From Gnetum montanum (lineage: Eukaryota > Streptophyta > Gnetopsida > Gnetales > Gnetaceae): a stretch of 52,262 nt of DNA. Location of the stretch: contig MNCI01025299.1 of assembly GCA_015680685.1 (NCBI GenBank), forward strand, positions 5,560-57,821, read 5' to 3'. The notes under the pieces are model-generated. The model was given only the letters and a program-made list of their open reading frames with translations, was not told the DNA's origin and searched no databases. Shown here in pieces: positions 19,661 to 31,534 of this stretch (position 1 is its first letter; each line of letters begins with the position of its first letter). The position numbers and the translations under genes were made by a program.

Positions 19661-22242
19661 TTCCAGGATTAGCTAATTTCCTAACAGGGTTTTCAACTTG
19701 GATCCAATTAGATATGTTATTAGTGAGCATAGCAGTATGGATTTTGGGTGGCATTTGGTTTGAAGGGTTTCCAGAAGAATGATTTGCAGAGGATGAGGTA
19801 GGAGTAAGGTGACCAACCGCCTAAGTTTGTGATGTCTTAGTAGGGTTATTGGGTTGAAAAAATGATCTTTTATAAGAATGAGCTTCCGAACCACTCAGTT
19901 GATGAATCAATTATAAATTGATCGCCCTAGTATCATTGTGTTGCTATGGCTAGGCTAGAGGATCATCCTGCATAGATGGAGCAGGTGATATCTACATTAA
20001 GGATGGAGGAATAGGTGTAGGAATAGGAGGAGGATAAGGATAGAATGTGGTATCCCTCATGAAATTTGGAGAATGAGTTCTATAGTATTCAAGAGGATAG
20101 TAGTGATGTTGAAAAGGAGAAACATGACTAGAAGAGTCACATGGAGATAGGGGTTACTAAATGTAATACCCATATGAATATAGCTTCTTATAAGGGTATT
20201 GTTGCCTTGGTGGTAGCATCCTCCATGACTATGGTTACTACCATTATTGATACTACTCATACGGTTATGATGGAGTTCCACTTGGATAATATTGTTGTTA
20301 TTGATGGAACTTCCTAGGATTGCCTTGAGGATAAGGTAATCTTTTGGGTGTTTTTCTTTTTGCTAGTCATGGATTCGGAGCATACACCCTAGACTCCTGT
20401 AAGTGTGACACAATGGGGCAATATCCTTTAAGATGTTCATATTGGCAGATGTCACACCCACCATCATCATTCAATTCAATTTCCACAACTTCCTCTACTG
20501 CAACAATCTTTTCCTTACCCCTTTGATTGACATGTTCAGCTTTCATTCGCCTCCTACAGTCATGATCACTACTATGCTCTTTGGACTCTTCAGCAATTTT
20601 CAAGATAGCTTCAAATCTACTATTCATAAAGTCCTATAATTAATCTACCTTAGTCAAAATTTTAGGGGTAAATCCTTGAATTAGTAAGGTTTTTTGATGC
20701 ATCACCTCATCAAGTGATGATTCCTCCCTACTATTACAAAATCGAACCTTCCTCTTGTGAATGGAAAAATCTTAGTTGCATTCGTCTGCACTTTTGTGTT
20801 TCCTCAACTCTCCTTTTTCTTTTGCTACCTACTCCATCAACCTTTGGATCTAATGGGCTCTTAATTCTAATAGTCTTCCTTAGGCGTAGATCCCAAGAGT
20901 TCTGCTTGTTTCAAAGCCAAGCCCATCTATGATGTGGCAAAGTTGTTCTTGCTAAGAGTAATCATGGCTAGGGCATCTTTGTAATAAGGAATAATATCTA
21001 TCCATGATGGCATCCAAGGACTCTTTTGTTCCTTGTTTTCAACCTTAGATCTACATTCTTAGATTGGACACTTAGGAGTATGTTTAATACTTGTTTTTGA
21101 ATAGTTTAAGCAACATACTTCATCTACAAATTGATTCTAGCTCTAAGGACCAATACCAACTTTCTGTTTCCTTGATGAGTGTCTTGGGAAATAACTTAAG
21201 CTTTTGCCAGTCATTTTTTATGTTTTGTAAGGCACAAGCATCATGAAAATCCTAAAGATGATTTTGTGGATTAGGATTATATCTCCCATCAAACATGGAA
21301 ATCTTGTTCATATCCAATCACTTAATTCTACTATCTTTTAGATGCCTTATCAGAATTATCACTACCTTTGCAATGTTTAGCATGCTTTCGGGTAGTGAGC
21401 AAAGGCTCATCATAGCCATGATCCTAATGCCTATGATGCCCTTTACTACCCCTTTATTCATGGTGAAAGGTCTCTCTTGAATGACCATGCCCTAGATCTT
21501 GACTTGCCCAATGGTCCCTATGATCATCTTGTTCTCATCGATCACCTCCATCACAATTGCATCCCTTGCGATTGCTTTCAAAGCCAAAAGAGGAAGAAGA
21601 TGACAACGAAGGTGAAGAGGAAGGAGGACTAGCACCATCATGGTGCCTACCATTCTCTCTTTGGTGGTCATGGCCACAATCATGTTCATGCTACTTATCC
21701 ACATCCCTACTATGACTCTCCTCCTTAGATCCCCCTTTGTCATGGGATCTGTTCATCCCAAAACTAGGATTATGTACTATGAACAAGAAGTTTGGGTTTT
21801 GACCTCCTTCACCAAAGTCAAAGAGAGGAGTCTCTTTGTATAGAAAACCCATTGAGAAGGATTCCCCACCATCATTTTGGTACCTCAAAAATGGGGAATA
21901 TAGATTCATAATACTACTATAGTTTTTAATCTCTTAGATATTGTGCATTGGTGGAATGATAATCCCTAGCATCACCATCTTGCATAACATATTTAGTATG
22001 AATCCCTTGGATTCCTAACTACATAAGATTTGGTGGAGCATCATAGGAATGGATCAATCAAGTGGCAAAAAAATGTTGCCCTCCATGTCTCACCACCATA
22101 GTTGTTCATCTTGGTGTAGTACAAAGGTGAAATTGGGTACATTCTAATCAGGATGACCATATACCACTCTATATTACTAGGGCACCTACTAATTTGCTAT
22201 GTTAGAATTGGGTAGAGCATCACTCTTATGAGAAGAAGACAT
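19661..22242 (-). pseudogene. Gag of element W, decayed
   Basis: Minus-strand ATG at 22242 opens MSSSHKSDALPNSN. The gag core near 21300-20640 matches element A: ISMFDGRYNPNPQNHL, then NDWQKLKLFPKT, RYYSLLQRCPSHD and CHIIDGLGFETSRTLGIYA. The zinc knuckle at 20418-20456 reads CDICQYEHLKGYCPI, C-x2-C-x3-H-x4-C. Downstream is a Tyr/Pro/Ser/Gln-rich tail like that of element A. Many stops and frame changes. Confidence 0.8.
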
Positions 22243-22383
22243 CTTGTATTAGAAGATAAGAAATTCAATGTGCTTTCTTGGAATTATTGTAGTTATTTTA
22301 ATGTATGATATGACTTTAGGGTTTGTTCCAATGATAAATAATTTTTCAGTAAGTCCTAGATAGTGCACATAACAAACTAAAGG

Positions 22384-22402
22384 TCCCTAGCAACAACACC
22401 AA
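22384..22402 (-). other. Primer-binding site of element W, tRNA-Asp type
   Basis: Minus strand: TTGGTGTTGTTGCTAGGGA right after the LTR. Differs from the recalled TGGCGCCGTTGCCGGGGA at five positions, all C-to-T or G-to-A. Confidence 0.75.
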
Positions 22403-23276
22403 TGATGAGCGATGAGTATACCCTATGCCCAACCATATGAATTACACATGTTCACATGCAATTTAGTTGAATGCTGTAGACCCTAAGTTCCTAAGTATGC
22501 TAGTTCTAGGAGGTGAAATCTAACTGTGATGATCATTGTCTTCCCAACTACACTTGTAAAGCTTAGTTGTATGGTTAAGTGTAATTGGGGACATGATTTT
22601 TATTATTATATATTTTATTCACCTATGATTAATAACAAGTTGAAATTCAATTTATTAACCAATTTAACTAATATAATTGCTAATTAATAACTAACTATCC
22701 TAACATAAGCATCTAGTCCCACTTTTCATACACATTTGAATGCATACAACACTACTAGGTTACCAAGCGTTAAGCACTGCTAGGATAACCAAGCACTGTA
22801 TGTTATGCTCGAAGTAGTCATACTTATGTGTTTAATCTATTTGGCTTAATTAGTTAATTAATAAAATTATTACTTATCTTAATTAATTACGTACTTAATG
22901 AAAATATTAAATGTAGAAATAAATCATTAATCTATTCCAAGTGCTACAAGGTTTGATCAAAAGGCTCTTATTTATTGTTGTTCACACTAGTGTGCTTAGG
23001 TAGATTAGTGCTCAAATAAATATCTGTACAATTTTTGACTGCTGTTGTAGGAACTCAAAAAAATATTCTAATTCTCAAATGAAAAAACTACAAGAGCTCT
23101 GCAACAACTAAGACTAGACACACCATAAACACGGTGGGTGAGTGTGTATTTATAGATGAAAACAAACACTATGTCGATGGGGCCATGTCAATGCATCAAA
23201 TCATGTGTCGATGGGGCCTAGTTGATAGGGCCTAATTGATGAGCCCCGGTCAACATATCCAGTCCATGGTTCATCA
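22403..23276 (-). repeat. 5' LTR of element W (minus strand)
   Basis: 874 bp; minus strand TGATGAACCATGG to CTCATCGCTCATCA. TATA box CTATAAATA at 23155-23147. Upstream of it U3 carries repeats of ggccccatcgaca (+ strand tgtcgatggggcc at 23172 and 23206, with degenerate copies to 23248) where other family members have GATATC. The R/U5 part keeps the paired ttggtaayccta-type motif (complement near 22760-22795). Confidence 0.8.
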
Positions 23277-23853
23277 AAAGAGGTACATTGACAAAGGAGC
23301 ATGCACTGATATAGGTGAGCTAGTATATCCCCTTGCTAAGATTCTAAGTATTGAATTTGGATGAATCCTAAATCCAAAGGAACAAGTTGAAAGGATGTGA
23401 AGTTACTCAGATAAGGTCAAAAACATTCTAAGAAGCTTGGAACATGTACAAAATCAAAAAGTATGATACAATTGGTAAGGAAGCAAACCTCAAAGATACA
23501 AACTAGAACTAAGCATGCTAGGACTAGAAACATAAGTCACATGAAATACTTTTTGAATCTAGGGCTTATAATAAACATTCAAAATGCCATTAGATGCCTC
23601 ATGAATGCTAGATTTAAAGGTATCATGTATAATCTATAGATATTTTCTATTTAAAATTTTATATGTTAAGGTACATGCATGAGATTCTAGTATAGAGTCT
23701 TATCCCCTACTTGAAATTCTACATGTCTTATCCTAGTATTATTATGTTGTTTGGTGTAATCCTTATGTACTTCATTAATCATAAGGAATACTCTCTTATT
23801 TTCATCTAGCATATTAAGATTCCTTAATCTTTATTTTTATGCTAGGTTGATAT
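23277..23853. other. No recognised gene
   Basis: Flank between LTR W and LTR U. AT-rich with no ORF or repeat that I can place. Confidence 0.4.
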
Positions 23854-25116
23854 TGTGGATCGTTGAACATAGAAGAGGGGGATGAATAAGTTCCCGAAAT
23901 TAAATCTTAAAGAAACAAAAACACACATCAAATTTAGCATGGTTCCCAAACATGGGTAGTCCACATTTGAAGGGTAGATCACAAGCATACCTCTAGACTT
24001 TGTTGCTCTCAAAGTGTGGTTGAAGGATCCACACCCTATAGAAACTTCAAGCCCCACTCTAAAGTGTTGTGCCACAACACTAGCCACTCAACCCTGCAAG
24101 GTCCTGTTAGGCTTGAAATGTGGGTTTTAGGCATCCATAACCTTTGTAATATTGAGCTTCACACTAGAGTGTTGTACCACAACACCAACAACTCAATCCT
24201 GTAGGATCCCAAAAAGCTCAAGTAAGATGTCTTTCCATAATAAGCACATCAATCCCATAGTTCAACAAGAGAATAATGATTACAAGGGATGAATGCAACT
24301 AGGCTTTTTGATCCTTGCACTTTGAGGTACAACACACTTACAATGTCAAATCATAATACAATGAGAAGAAATAGAGAATAAAATGATTAGAAAATGATTA
24401 TACAATGATTACACATGAACTTGCCCATTTCCTAATGCATATGAAGTCTTCTTATAGCTATTGTATTTCTAAATCCATATTAGAACTCATGCAATAGCTA
24501 GCCAATGGTTATTAATGATCATGGGAGACATCTTCTTCATGACTGAGAGATCTCTCTGAAATTTCCTTCTATTTTGGGAAGATGTCTTTGTTTGGGAAAG
24601 AACTTTTTGTAGAATATTTATTCTAGAAGAAGTATTTATCTAGAGAAATATTTTTTTCTAGAATAGGCCTGCATTCTATGAAGATGTCTTTGCTTGGTGG
24701 AGACATCTCTACTAGATGAAAGACATCTATTGTTTCTTGAAGACTTATTTACCTGAGTTCATTCCAATTCTACCAAGATGTCTACTATTTCTCAGAGATT
24801 TCTTTCTTCATCTTTCTTTGTCCTTTGAATTCATCATTCCTTGTCCACAACCTTGATCTTCCACATGCTTTAATGATGATAACGTTTCTTCTATAGTATC
24901 TCGTCCTTGTCCATGTTCTTTGGAATTCTTGCATGTTCATTTAAAGACCATGTGGATGACCTTCTCTTTTAAGCTCTAAACATTTTGTTCCTTATCCTCT
25001 TTAGCTCATCTTGGTTTCTCATGAATGTATTCCTACAAACAAAAGAACCATAGAACCATGCAAATAACCTTTGACTCCATTTTATTTGATGTTTTGGAAA
25101 CACCAAAAGGTCCACA
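23854..25116 (-). repeat. LTR U (minus strand), 3' LTR with AGACATCT array
   Basis: Bounded by TGTGGATCG (23854) and GGTCCACA (25116), a six-base inverted end TGTGGA/TCCACA. A minus-strand polypurine tract AAAAAGGGAGGAGAT (complement of 25117-25131) precedes its start. U3 has agatgtct/agacatct words at about 24526, 24577, 24683, 24704, 24719 and 24772. A TATA-like ctataagaag lies downstream on the minus strand near 24456. Within it is an imperfect tandem repeat of about 119 bp with a hairpin (24078 and 24165). Superfamily not certain. Confidence 0.6.
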
Positions 25117-25131
25117 ATCTCCTCCCTTTTT

Positions 25132-26029
25132 GTGGTGCTCAAAACTTATGAAAATGGGTTAGTGATCATACAAATATAATCATACTACTCTTTCCTTTTT
25201 TGAACAATAGAAAAAAGGATAAAGTAATAAAACTTTGTTAAAAAGGATATAAAAGAACAATAAATTTTAGATAATATGTAGAACCAAGCATCATGACATA
25301 ATCCTAAAAATATAGTAAAGCAAGAAAATCAATTTAGGAGCATAAGATTAGCAGCACTAGGATCCATGAAGAGTTTTCCTAAAATTTGCAAGAGTTGATC
25401 CAAGCCTTCCAAGTGATATCCAATCCTTAAGGCTTGAAGTAAATTATAACCCTTGAAGAGTAAGAAACCTCTCTCTATATTAATAAGTCAATAGTATTTT
25501 GTAATATAATAATCTCCAACTTTATAAAACAATAGAAAATCTTTATAATAAGGAGAATATAGCAATACAACTTTACAATGTAAAACTAGTCATGGCAAAT
25601 ATTCTTGAGCTAGGAAGTTCATCTCAAGGTGCCACTACTAAAACAATATTTCAATCAATATCATGGATGCTTGCATAAGATAAAGTTCTTGTTCACATAA
25701 TTGTAGGGAAAAATATCACTATTTTCATAAAAGTATAGATACTTCTTGTTGTAGCTTATGCTTGAATATCAAAGAGGTGAGCTAAAGATACATCAATATT
25801 TGCTCTTGTTAATCCAAAAATGATACATAATAGGGATTAAGTGTAGTTCAAGTAGCCTATCTATTTGAAACAACTATCTTGTTAGAGCTAGCATCTCTAT
25901 ATTCAATTCATAATACAGAAAACACATCCATACAAGGATATGCAAGCCATGGAAGGAACATGCATATTTTACTTTTTGTACAATGCAATGTCACAAACAC
26001 AACCATATCTCAAAATCAAAGAAGCAATC
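25132..26029. other. Probable internal noncoding DNA of element U
   Basis: AT-rich, no protein family seen on either strand. By position it would be the stretch between pol and the 3' LTR of the minus-strand element U, cut off at about 26030 where element X homology starts. Confidence 0.35.
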
Positions 26030-26412
26030 AAACTAATAAACTCCTCCCTTAGATAATACGCCAAGTGGTAATACTCCTTGCAACCATATTAGTCTTATAG
26101 TTGTGACTCTAAGAGATAAACTAATGCAATGTCATTAGAATGTGGTCTACACTTGGTTTGAATCTTGGACAGAAAGGCTAGTGATTACTCTAACCACTAA
26201 TAAAACATAAGAATTCATTATTCCTATGGTAAGACACCTCACATCCTAGTTTCTGCAATCCCTTCTAAGTCCATCTCATCTCACTATATGAATAATTATA
26301 ACTTATGATTTTGTGTCCCACCTTGGTGATGCTAACATGTGTGTTTTGCTAAATATGTATTTGTTACATTTAACTTATTAAGTGCTTAAGGACACTTTTA
26401 GGCATGGTTATA

Positions 26413-28224
26413 CAAAGGAACATGTGGAGGAACAAACAAATGCTAGGGAAACCACATAAACTATTATACAGAAATAGTAAGCATGACCCAATGATCAAGA
26501 ACAAGAGTAATAGCAGTAGAAATAGCAACATTAGTAGCAATAGTAATAGCAACAACAAGTTCCACCATGGTCACCGCAAGATTATAGGCCATCAACGAGT
26601 CATCCATAACAAATTGCATAGACCATCAATTGGGGAACCCAAGAGGAGGCTAATTTGTATAAAGTCATTGATAGTGCCATTTAGCCAACCATTTCCATAG
26701 ACCCTATCAATGGACAAATATCATTACAGTCAAGAGAATAGACCCAATGGTCACACCAGATTTTTGGGAATGCTACACTGTTCCAAGTGGTGCTTGAAAT
26801 TGAAGAAGGAGCCATAGTCATGGTTATGCAACACCAAGATGTAGCAGGAGTAGTAGAAGTGATCCTGGATCATATCAAAGAATCATTTAATGTACCTATT
26901 ATGCCACCAGTAGATCTAACTAGAGCTAGGGCTACCCAAATGTTAGCTAGTACCTCAATGACTCCTACCAATCATGAAGATGTACTAGCTCAACTACTAT
27001 AGACTGGGCAAGTCATGACAAGTCTTTTTGACATCCCAAGTAATGTTACTATAATGTAGTTAGAGTTAATAACAACCAAGGGTAAGCTAGTTATGGAAAA
27101 AACCAAGGTAAAGCATGCAAAAATGAAATTTGTAGACTACATGAAGAGCTTTCAACCCTGAGGACTAAATGTAAAGATCCTATACAATATGTTACACTTG
27201 ACTAGCTTGAACAGTTTACAATAGAATAGATCAATCACCTAATGGAGCAAAATAAGTAGATGGAGAATGAAAAGAAGGAAGCAGTGTGAAATGCCTCAAT
27301 AGCAAAATCATAGACGTATGCACATGCTCAGGCATGCACTATAGTACAAGAAGAAAATAAACAACTCATTGTAGACAATACCAAGCTAACTAATGTAGAA
27401 AAGTAGAACAACATCCTTGAGGAGAGCATCCTTATGAGTCGAGAATAACTAATGAGAGTCAACCAAGATATGAACTGCTTAGCAAGACAAAATAGAACCC
27501 TCTCAATGGAGGAGGTATGCATAATTAGATAGAAGTTGGTTATTGAGATAAGCACATGAAAGAACAAAGCAAAGAAGAATGAAAGGCTAAAAAAACTCTT
27601 TTGTGATCAAGTGGGTATGTATAAACAAATCAATGGGAAGGAAATCTAGATGGCGAAAACCTAGATCAATTCCATATCCATACAAAATCTAGACTAAGAA
27701 TCCATCATAGATAGATATGCTCATGTCCACCAAGCAAAGATCAAAAATAAATACCTACCACATTAGGCAAGCCTAGAAATGAGCTTGAATAGCAAGCAAC
27801 TACCACATATGCATTGTATGAAAAGGACTTTACAAGTTGAAAAGATTCTCTACAAAAGCTTCTAGTGGAAAACTCTAAATTAGAAGTAGTCAAGACTACC
27901 TACCAAGGGCAAAAATAATATTGCAGCAAACCTGGCCAAAAGAATGTTTGATTATCACAAGTTATGCAAGATGGCTAGGACATTTGAAGAAGAGAGAAGG
28001 CAATTTGTGGCATGGTACATTAAGGCTGATCAAATGTTTCTACAACTACCATGTCCATGGGATGTACTAGCTCCATCACACATTGCACAAAAGCATGGAT
28101 GATACATGATCCTAGAATGGAAGAAGAGAAGCTTTAGGCACTACTCAATAAACATGAGTTTCAAAATCTTAATGACAAGGAAAAACAACCAATGGAGGAG
28201 TCGCCACCACCAGGCACTACATAG
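26413..28224 (+). pseudogene. aORF of element X, long version, decayed
   Basis: Longest version of the additional ORF in the window. A Gln-rich tract near 26490-26558, frame 0, has been turned into runs of TAG and TAA, leaving QQQVPPWSPQDYRPSTSHP. Then IFGNATLFQVVLEIEEG, GVVEVILDHIKESFNVP and TRARATQMLASTSMTP up to 27002, followed by an 800-bp Lys/Glu/Gln-rich, coiled-coil-like region with many stops. Near the C-terminus are FVAWYIKADQMFLQLPCPWD and ALLNKHEFQNL, and the family tail QPMEESPPPGTT with a TAG stop at 28222-28224. Function unknown; the tail motif links it to the aORFs in A1, A2 and Y. Confidence 0.6.
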
Positions 28225-28411
28225 ACTACATCAAGCTTCATTAAGTTTTTTTTACTTTGTCAAATTTTTTCTTGTCATAACTTGTATCAATTTTTGTAAA
28301 ACACCACTACAACATGTAGCATCATGTATATATTTAATTCAGTCATCTAAATCTACCTCCCAATTTCTAGGGACTTCATCCTCATTTTGTTTTAACTTGA
28401 GGACAAGTTTC

Positions 28412-28429
28412 TAGTCAATTGTGGGGGTA
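28412..28429 (+). other. Polypurine tract of element X
   Basis: tagtcaattgtgggggta directly before the LTR start, matching the other family T copies. Confidence 0.7.
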
Positions 28430-29345
28430 TGATAAAGCCAATTTTTATTTAGCAACAATATCATATATCCAATATCATATCTACGATATTGTAGATCTAA
28501 TATCATAACACAAGCTACATCATCATATATATGATATTGTAGGATGCATGCCAACTTATAAATACAATAGTTAGGTGCACAAATCTACAAGCAGTTTCAT
28601 TCAGTCATATAAAAACTCTTTCAGTTTGTTTTCATGAATTTAGTCTTAAGTACTTACAAGTGTGAATGACCGTAGTGTAGTATGACTTAGTGAATGGAGT
28701 CTTTATTTGAAAATCTTGTACTTGGACACAAGTGTAACCAGTAATAAAGATCAAGATTTTTCATACTATTTTACCATGATCCTCATTTACTTCTTTACTT
28801 GGAATAATGTTTACCATTTTCACTTAGACTACTAATTACTACTTTCCTAGTTAATTTTGTACTATTCCATGCACTTTACTTTTACTGTTGTTAGTATGTG
28901 GAATGGATACAACTGATTTCAAGCATAAAGTATGATTGTTTGGTAACCTAGTAGTGTTATTGCTTAGTTTGTCTAGTAGCGAAATACTTGGTAATCCCAA
29001 TAATGGTTACATAAACCCAAGACATGTATGGAAAATCAAGAATAGATATTCATCACCATAGGATATAATATATTTGTTTATTATTTTACTTAGAGTTAGA
29101 AATTATTTTCATTCCACCATCTTCAGTATACATAGAAATGGCCTACCAACATCAAATATCATATACCTCACTATGAGCTAAACCATACCTATAGACTTCA
29201 CTAGCTCCACATGGGAAGTCAACGATCTCAAAATTAAGTCAATTGCTAGCATATTAACTTTGCCTTATCCACAGATTATGATCTAGTTGCGTGTGAACAT
29301 GTATGACTTGTATGGTTGGGTGTTGGATTGGTCCACCTCTCATTA
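28430..29345 (+). repeat. 3' LTR of element X
   Basis: Starts TGATAAAGCC and ends near cctctcatta (decayed CACTCATCA). U3 has an eroded array (aatatcat, gatattgt, aatatcat, gatattgta between 28456 and 28540) and TATAAATA at 28557. R/U5 has the paired ttggtaac/atccc motif at 28939 and 28989. About 916 bp; the right boundary is uncertain by a few bases. Confidence 0.75.
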
Positions 29346-29832
29346 ATAGATATAGAAAGGTTTGAAGCACTAAGCTTAATAATGTTGTATGGACATATCA
29401 ATCTACTTGAAAACATCCTATAGTTTATTCATCATATGAACTTGTTTATGGTAAATTACCTACCTTTCCAATCTAAATAGAGATAAATACCCTTACAACC
29501 ACCTGTGAACTTGATTTAGATATAGACTTATTCTAGACAAAATGAGATGAAAATAGATTAGTAGGTTAGATGAGTAACAAAATTCATAACAAGTATTCCA
29601 AACATAGACATGACACCAAGATTAGATAAGTTTCTTTTAGGCTTGGAGATAGAATGCTTTACTATAACCCAAACTATGTCACCCAAAGGACAAGGTTTCA
29701 AACTTTATGAGAGGAACCCTATATAGTTCATGTCACATATCATTCAAGTGCCATGCAAATATATCACCCAAATGACTCACAAAAATTAATCCTTGTTAAC
29801 ATTCAAAAATTCAAATCATTTTATGACTTTTC
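29346..29832 (+). pseudogene. Integrase C-terminal part of element Y
   Basis: Reading YELVYGKLPTFPI, then INTLTTTCELDLDIDLF, KHRHDTKI, VSFRLGDRMLYYNPNYVTQ, RTRFQTL and EEPYIVHVTYHSSAMQIY follows the end of a Tat/Athila-like integrase (the ELVYG box, the basic RHD segment and the final GPY-type module). The DDE catalytic core is lost upstream. Stops at several TAG codons. Confidence 0.75.
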
Positions 29833-29869
29833 TTCCCCGTGAAATCTACCATGTCTTCTAAACCACTCA

Positions 29870-30230
29870 TTTCTCATTCAATATTCTAAGTTTCTACCTT
29901 AGATAGTAGTTGTGGAGATGTCATCTTTTATACATAGGTACCAATCAACATTTTTACCTTTTTGTAACATTTTTCTCAATTTCATATCATTTTTATACAT
30001 TCTTTAATATCTTCTCTATTCTTTCATATTTTTTTATTCTTATCATTTATTCATTCTTTAATATCTTTTGAAGTTCATTATATGTTTTTCTAGTCTTATA
30101 TCTTTGATTCTTTTTATAATTTTACTATTTTTCATGTACATATTTTTGTTAATTTTTCTAATAAAGTGTAAAGGAATAAGCAAGATGTAGTTGAAATAAT
30201 AAAAATTTTACCCTGTGTTATCAAATTATT
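29870..30230 (+). other. T-rich (polypyrimidine) tract of element Y
   Basis: About 350 bases, strongly T-rich with C and A, between integrase and the conserved noncoding block. Homologous in position to 4388-4510. Confidence 0.55.
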
Positions 30231-30236
30231 AAAGGT

Positions 30237-31440
30237 TTAATTATACATATAGTGGGACTACATCATCCATTCACTCATTTCTAATAATGAGAGATTCAAG
30301 TGGAAATACAAAGGGTGTGATGTTAAGGGGATTTGTGGATTCTTTAAAACTACTAGTATGAGTCTTATTACACTATTGAGTTGTATTATTTACTTGAGTT
30401 CTAATGAAAAATGGACGCATGTTCTAAAATAAGTGATGCCTTGCCATGTCACTACAAAGATATGTTACCCATGCCTAAATGTTGTCCTCTAATAATGTTG
30501 ACATAGTGAAAACATAATAAATACACATAATAATAATTTTCTAGGGATCTACTAGAAAGACATGTTATCCATGCCTTAATATAGGTTTTTTAGAAATTTT
30601 AACATTTTTGGGCTCGCATTTGTCAAGTGGCTAGAAAGACATGTTACCCATGCCTAAAGGCACTCTTCTATCTAATGGCCAAGTCTCCTTTACAACAAAC
30701 AACATAATTAATAAATTGCTTCCTTGTATTTCATCACCAAGTGATAATATTTCTTGTAATTGTGATAGTTTTATGGTTATTAGTTTTGGGATGATACAAT
30801 GTGATGTCATTGGTAAATGATATATACTTGCTTTGAATCTTGGAAAGATAGACTAATGATTACTTTAACCAAGCATTACGCACAAAATTTATTATGCTTA
30901 TGGTAAGATACCTTACATCCCATTTTCTACAATCCCTACTACTACCATTTCACCTCACTATTATATATAATTAGACTATAATATTTTTGTATTAGGTCAA
31001 TACTAACATGTGTGTTTTGGAAGATAGGTATGATTTACAATCAACTTCTTCAGTGCCCATAGATACTTGTAGGCATGGTTATATAAGGACATTAAGGGTA
31101 GGAGCCAAATTTGGGGAGGATCTACTTGTATAACTCTTGTGTCTCATACTTGGTGATCAACTCCATATCATCTTTTACCTCCTAGGTACTTTGACAATCA
31201 TCATTATTTTCCTATATATTCATACTTATTCATGCATTTAGCAACTTTTATCAAATCATCTTCTAAACCTTAGTTAACTTACCTTTCCTAAACTCCTTTT
31301 TTCCATACTTTTAACATTAAAATCTCACATTCTAAGAAGCATCTATAATCAAGAACTCTTTGGACTATCTTAACGCCTTCCAAACTATCCATTCCATCAA
31401 CTTTTTTTTATCAAATTTCAAAAAACATTTTGAAACTTTT
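30237..31440 (+). other. Conserved noncoding block of element Y
   Basis: Colinear with 4511-5730 of element A. A motif of about 24 bases, aaagacatgttacccatgcc followed by taaa, occurs three times (30458, 30556, 30638), only once in A (4903). Ends just upstream of the internal GATATC array. Confidence 0.65.
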
Positions 31441-31446
31441 AAAGGT

Positions 31447-31534
31447 GATATCATAGATATGGTTTCATAGGAACTGTGATATCACATCAATGATGTCACA
31501 TCTACAATATCACTCTTATGAAAATCTATATATA
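31447..31534 (+). promoter_or_regulatory. Internal promoter of element Y: eroded GATATC array plus TATA box
   Basis: gatatc at 31447 and 31478, aatatc at 31506, related gatgtc and gatatg between them, then TATATATA at 31527-31534. Same position relative to the conserved block and aORF as in element A, which argues that the internal array is a family trait. Confidence 0.55.

Larger units (their letters stand above)
18530..23276 (-). mobile_element. Element W: family T relative on the minus strand, 3' truncated
   Basis: Reading leftward: 5' LTR (23276-22403), tRNA-Asp-type primer site, gag, protease, and the first part of reverse transcriptase, lost after about 18530. Same gag architecture and LTR ends as element A, but a different U3 repeat. 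It shows that family T has a normal Athila/Tat-like gag-pol, which element A lacks. Confidence 0.8.
26030..29345 (+). mobile_element. Element X: 3' end of a family T element
   Basis: Contains part of the conserved noncoding block (26030-26412), a long aORF version, the polypurine tract and a 3' LTR. The left side is missing. Directly after the conserved block the aORF starts, without the internal GATATC array and leader present in A and Y: either a deletion or a variant structure. Its LTR abuts the integrase tail of element Y at 29346. Confidence 0.7.

Noticed and set aside
23842-24087. Minus-strand ORF of 81 codons
   Set aside because: It spans the boundary and tandem repeat of LTR U; LTR body sequence, not a gene.
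26370-26558. Minus-strand Leu-rich ORF resembling a signal peptide or membrane protein
   Set aside because: It is the complement of the decayed Gln/Asn/Ser repeat of the X aORF.
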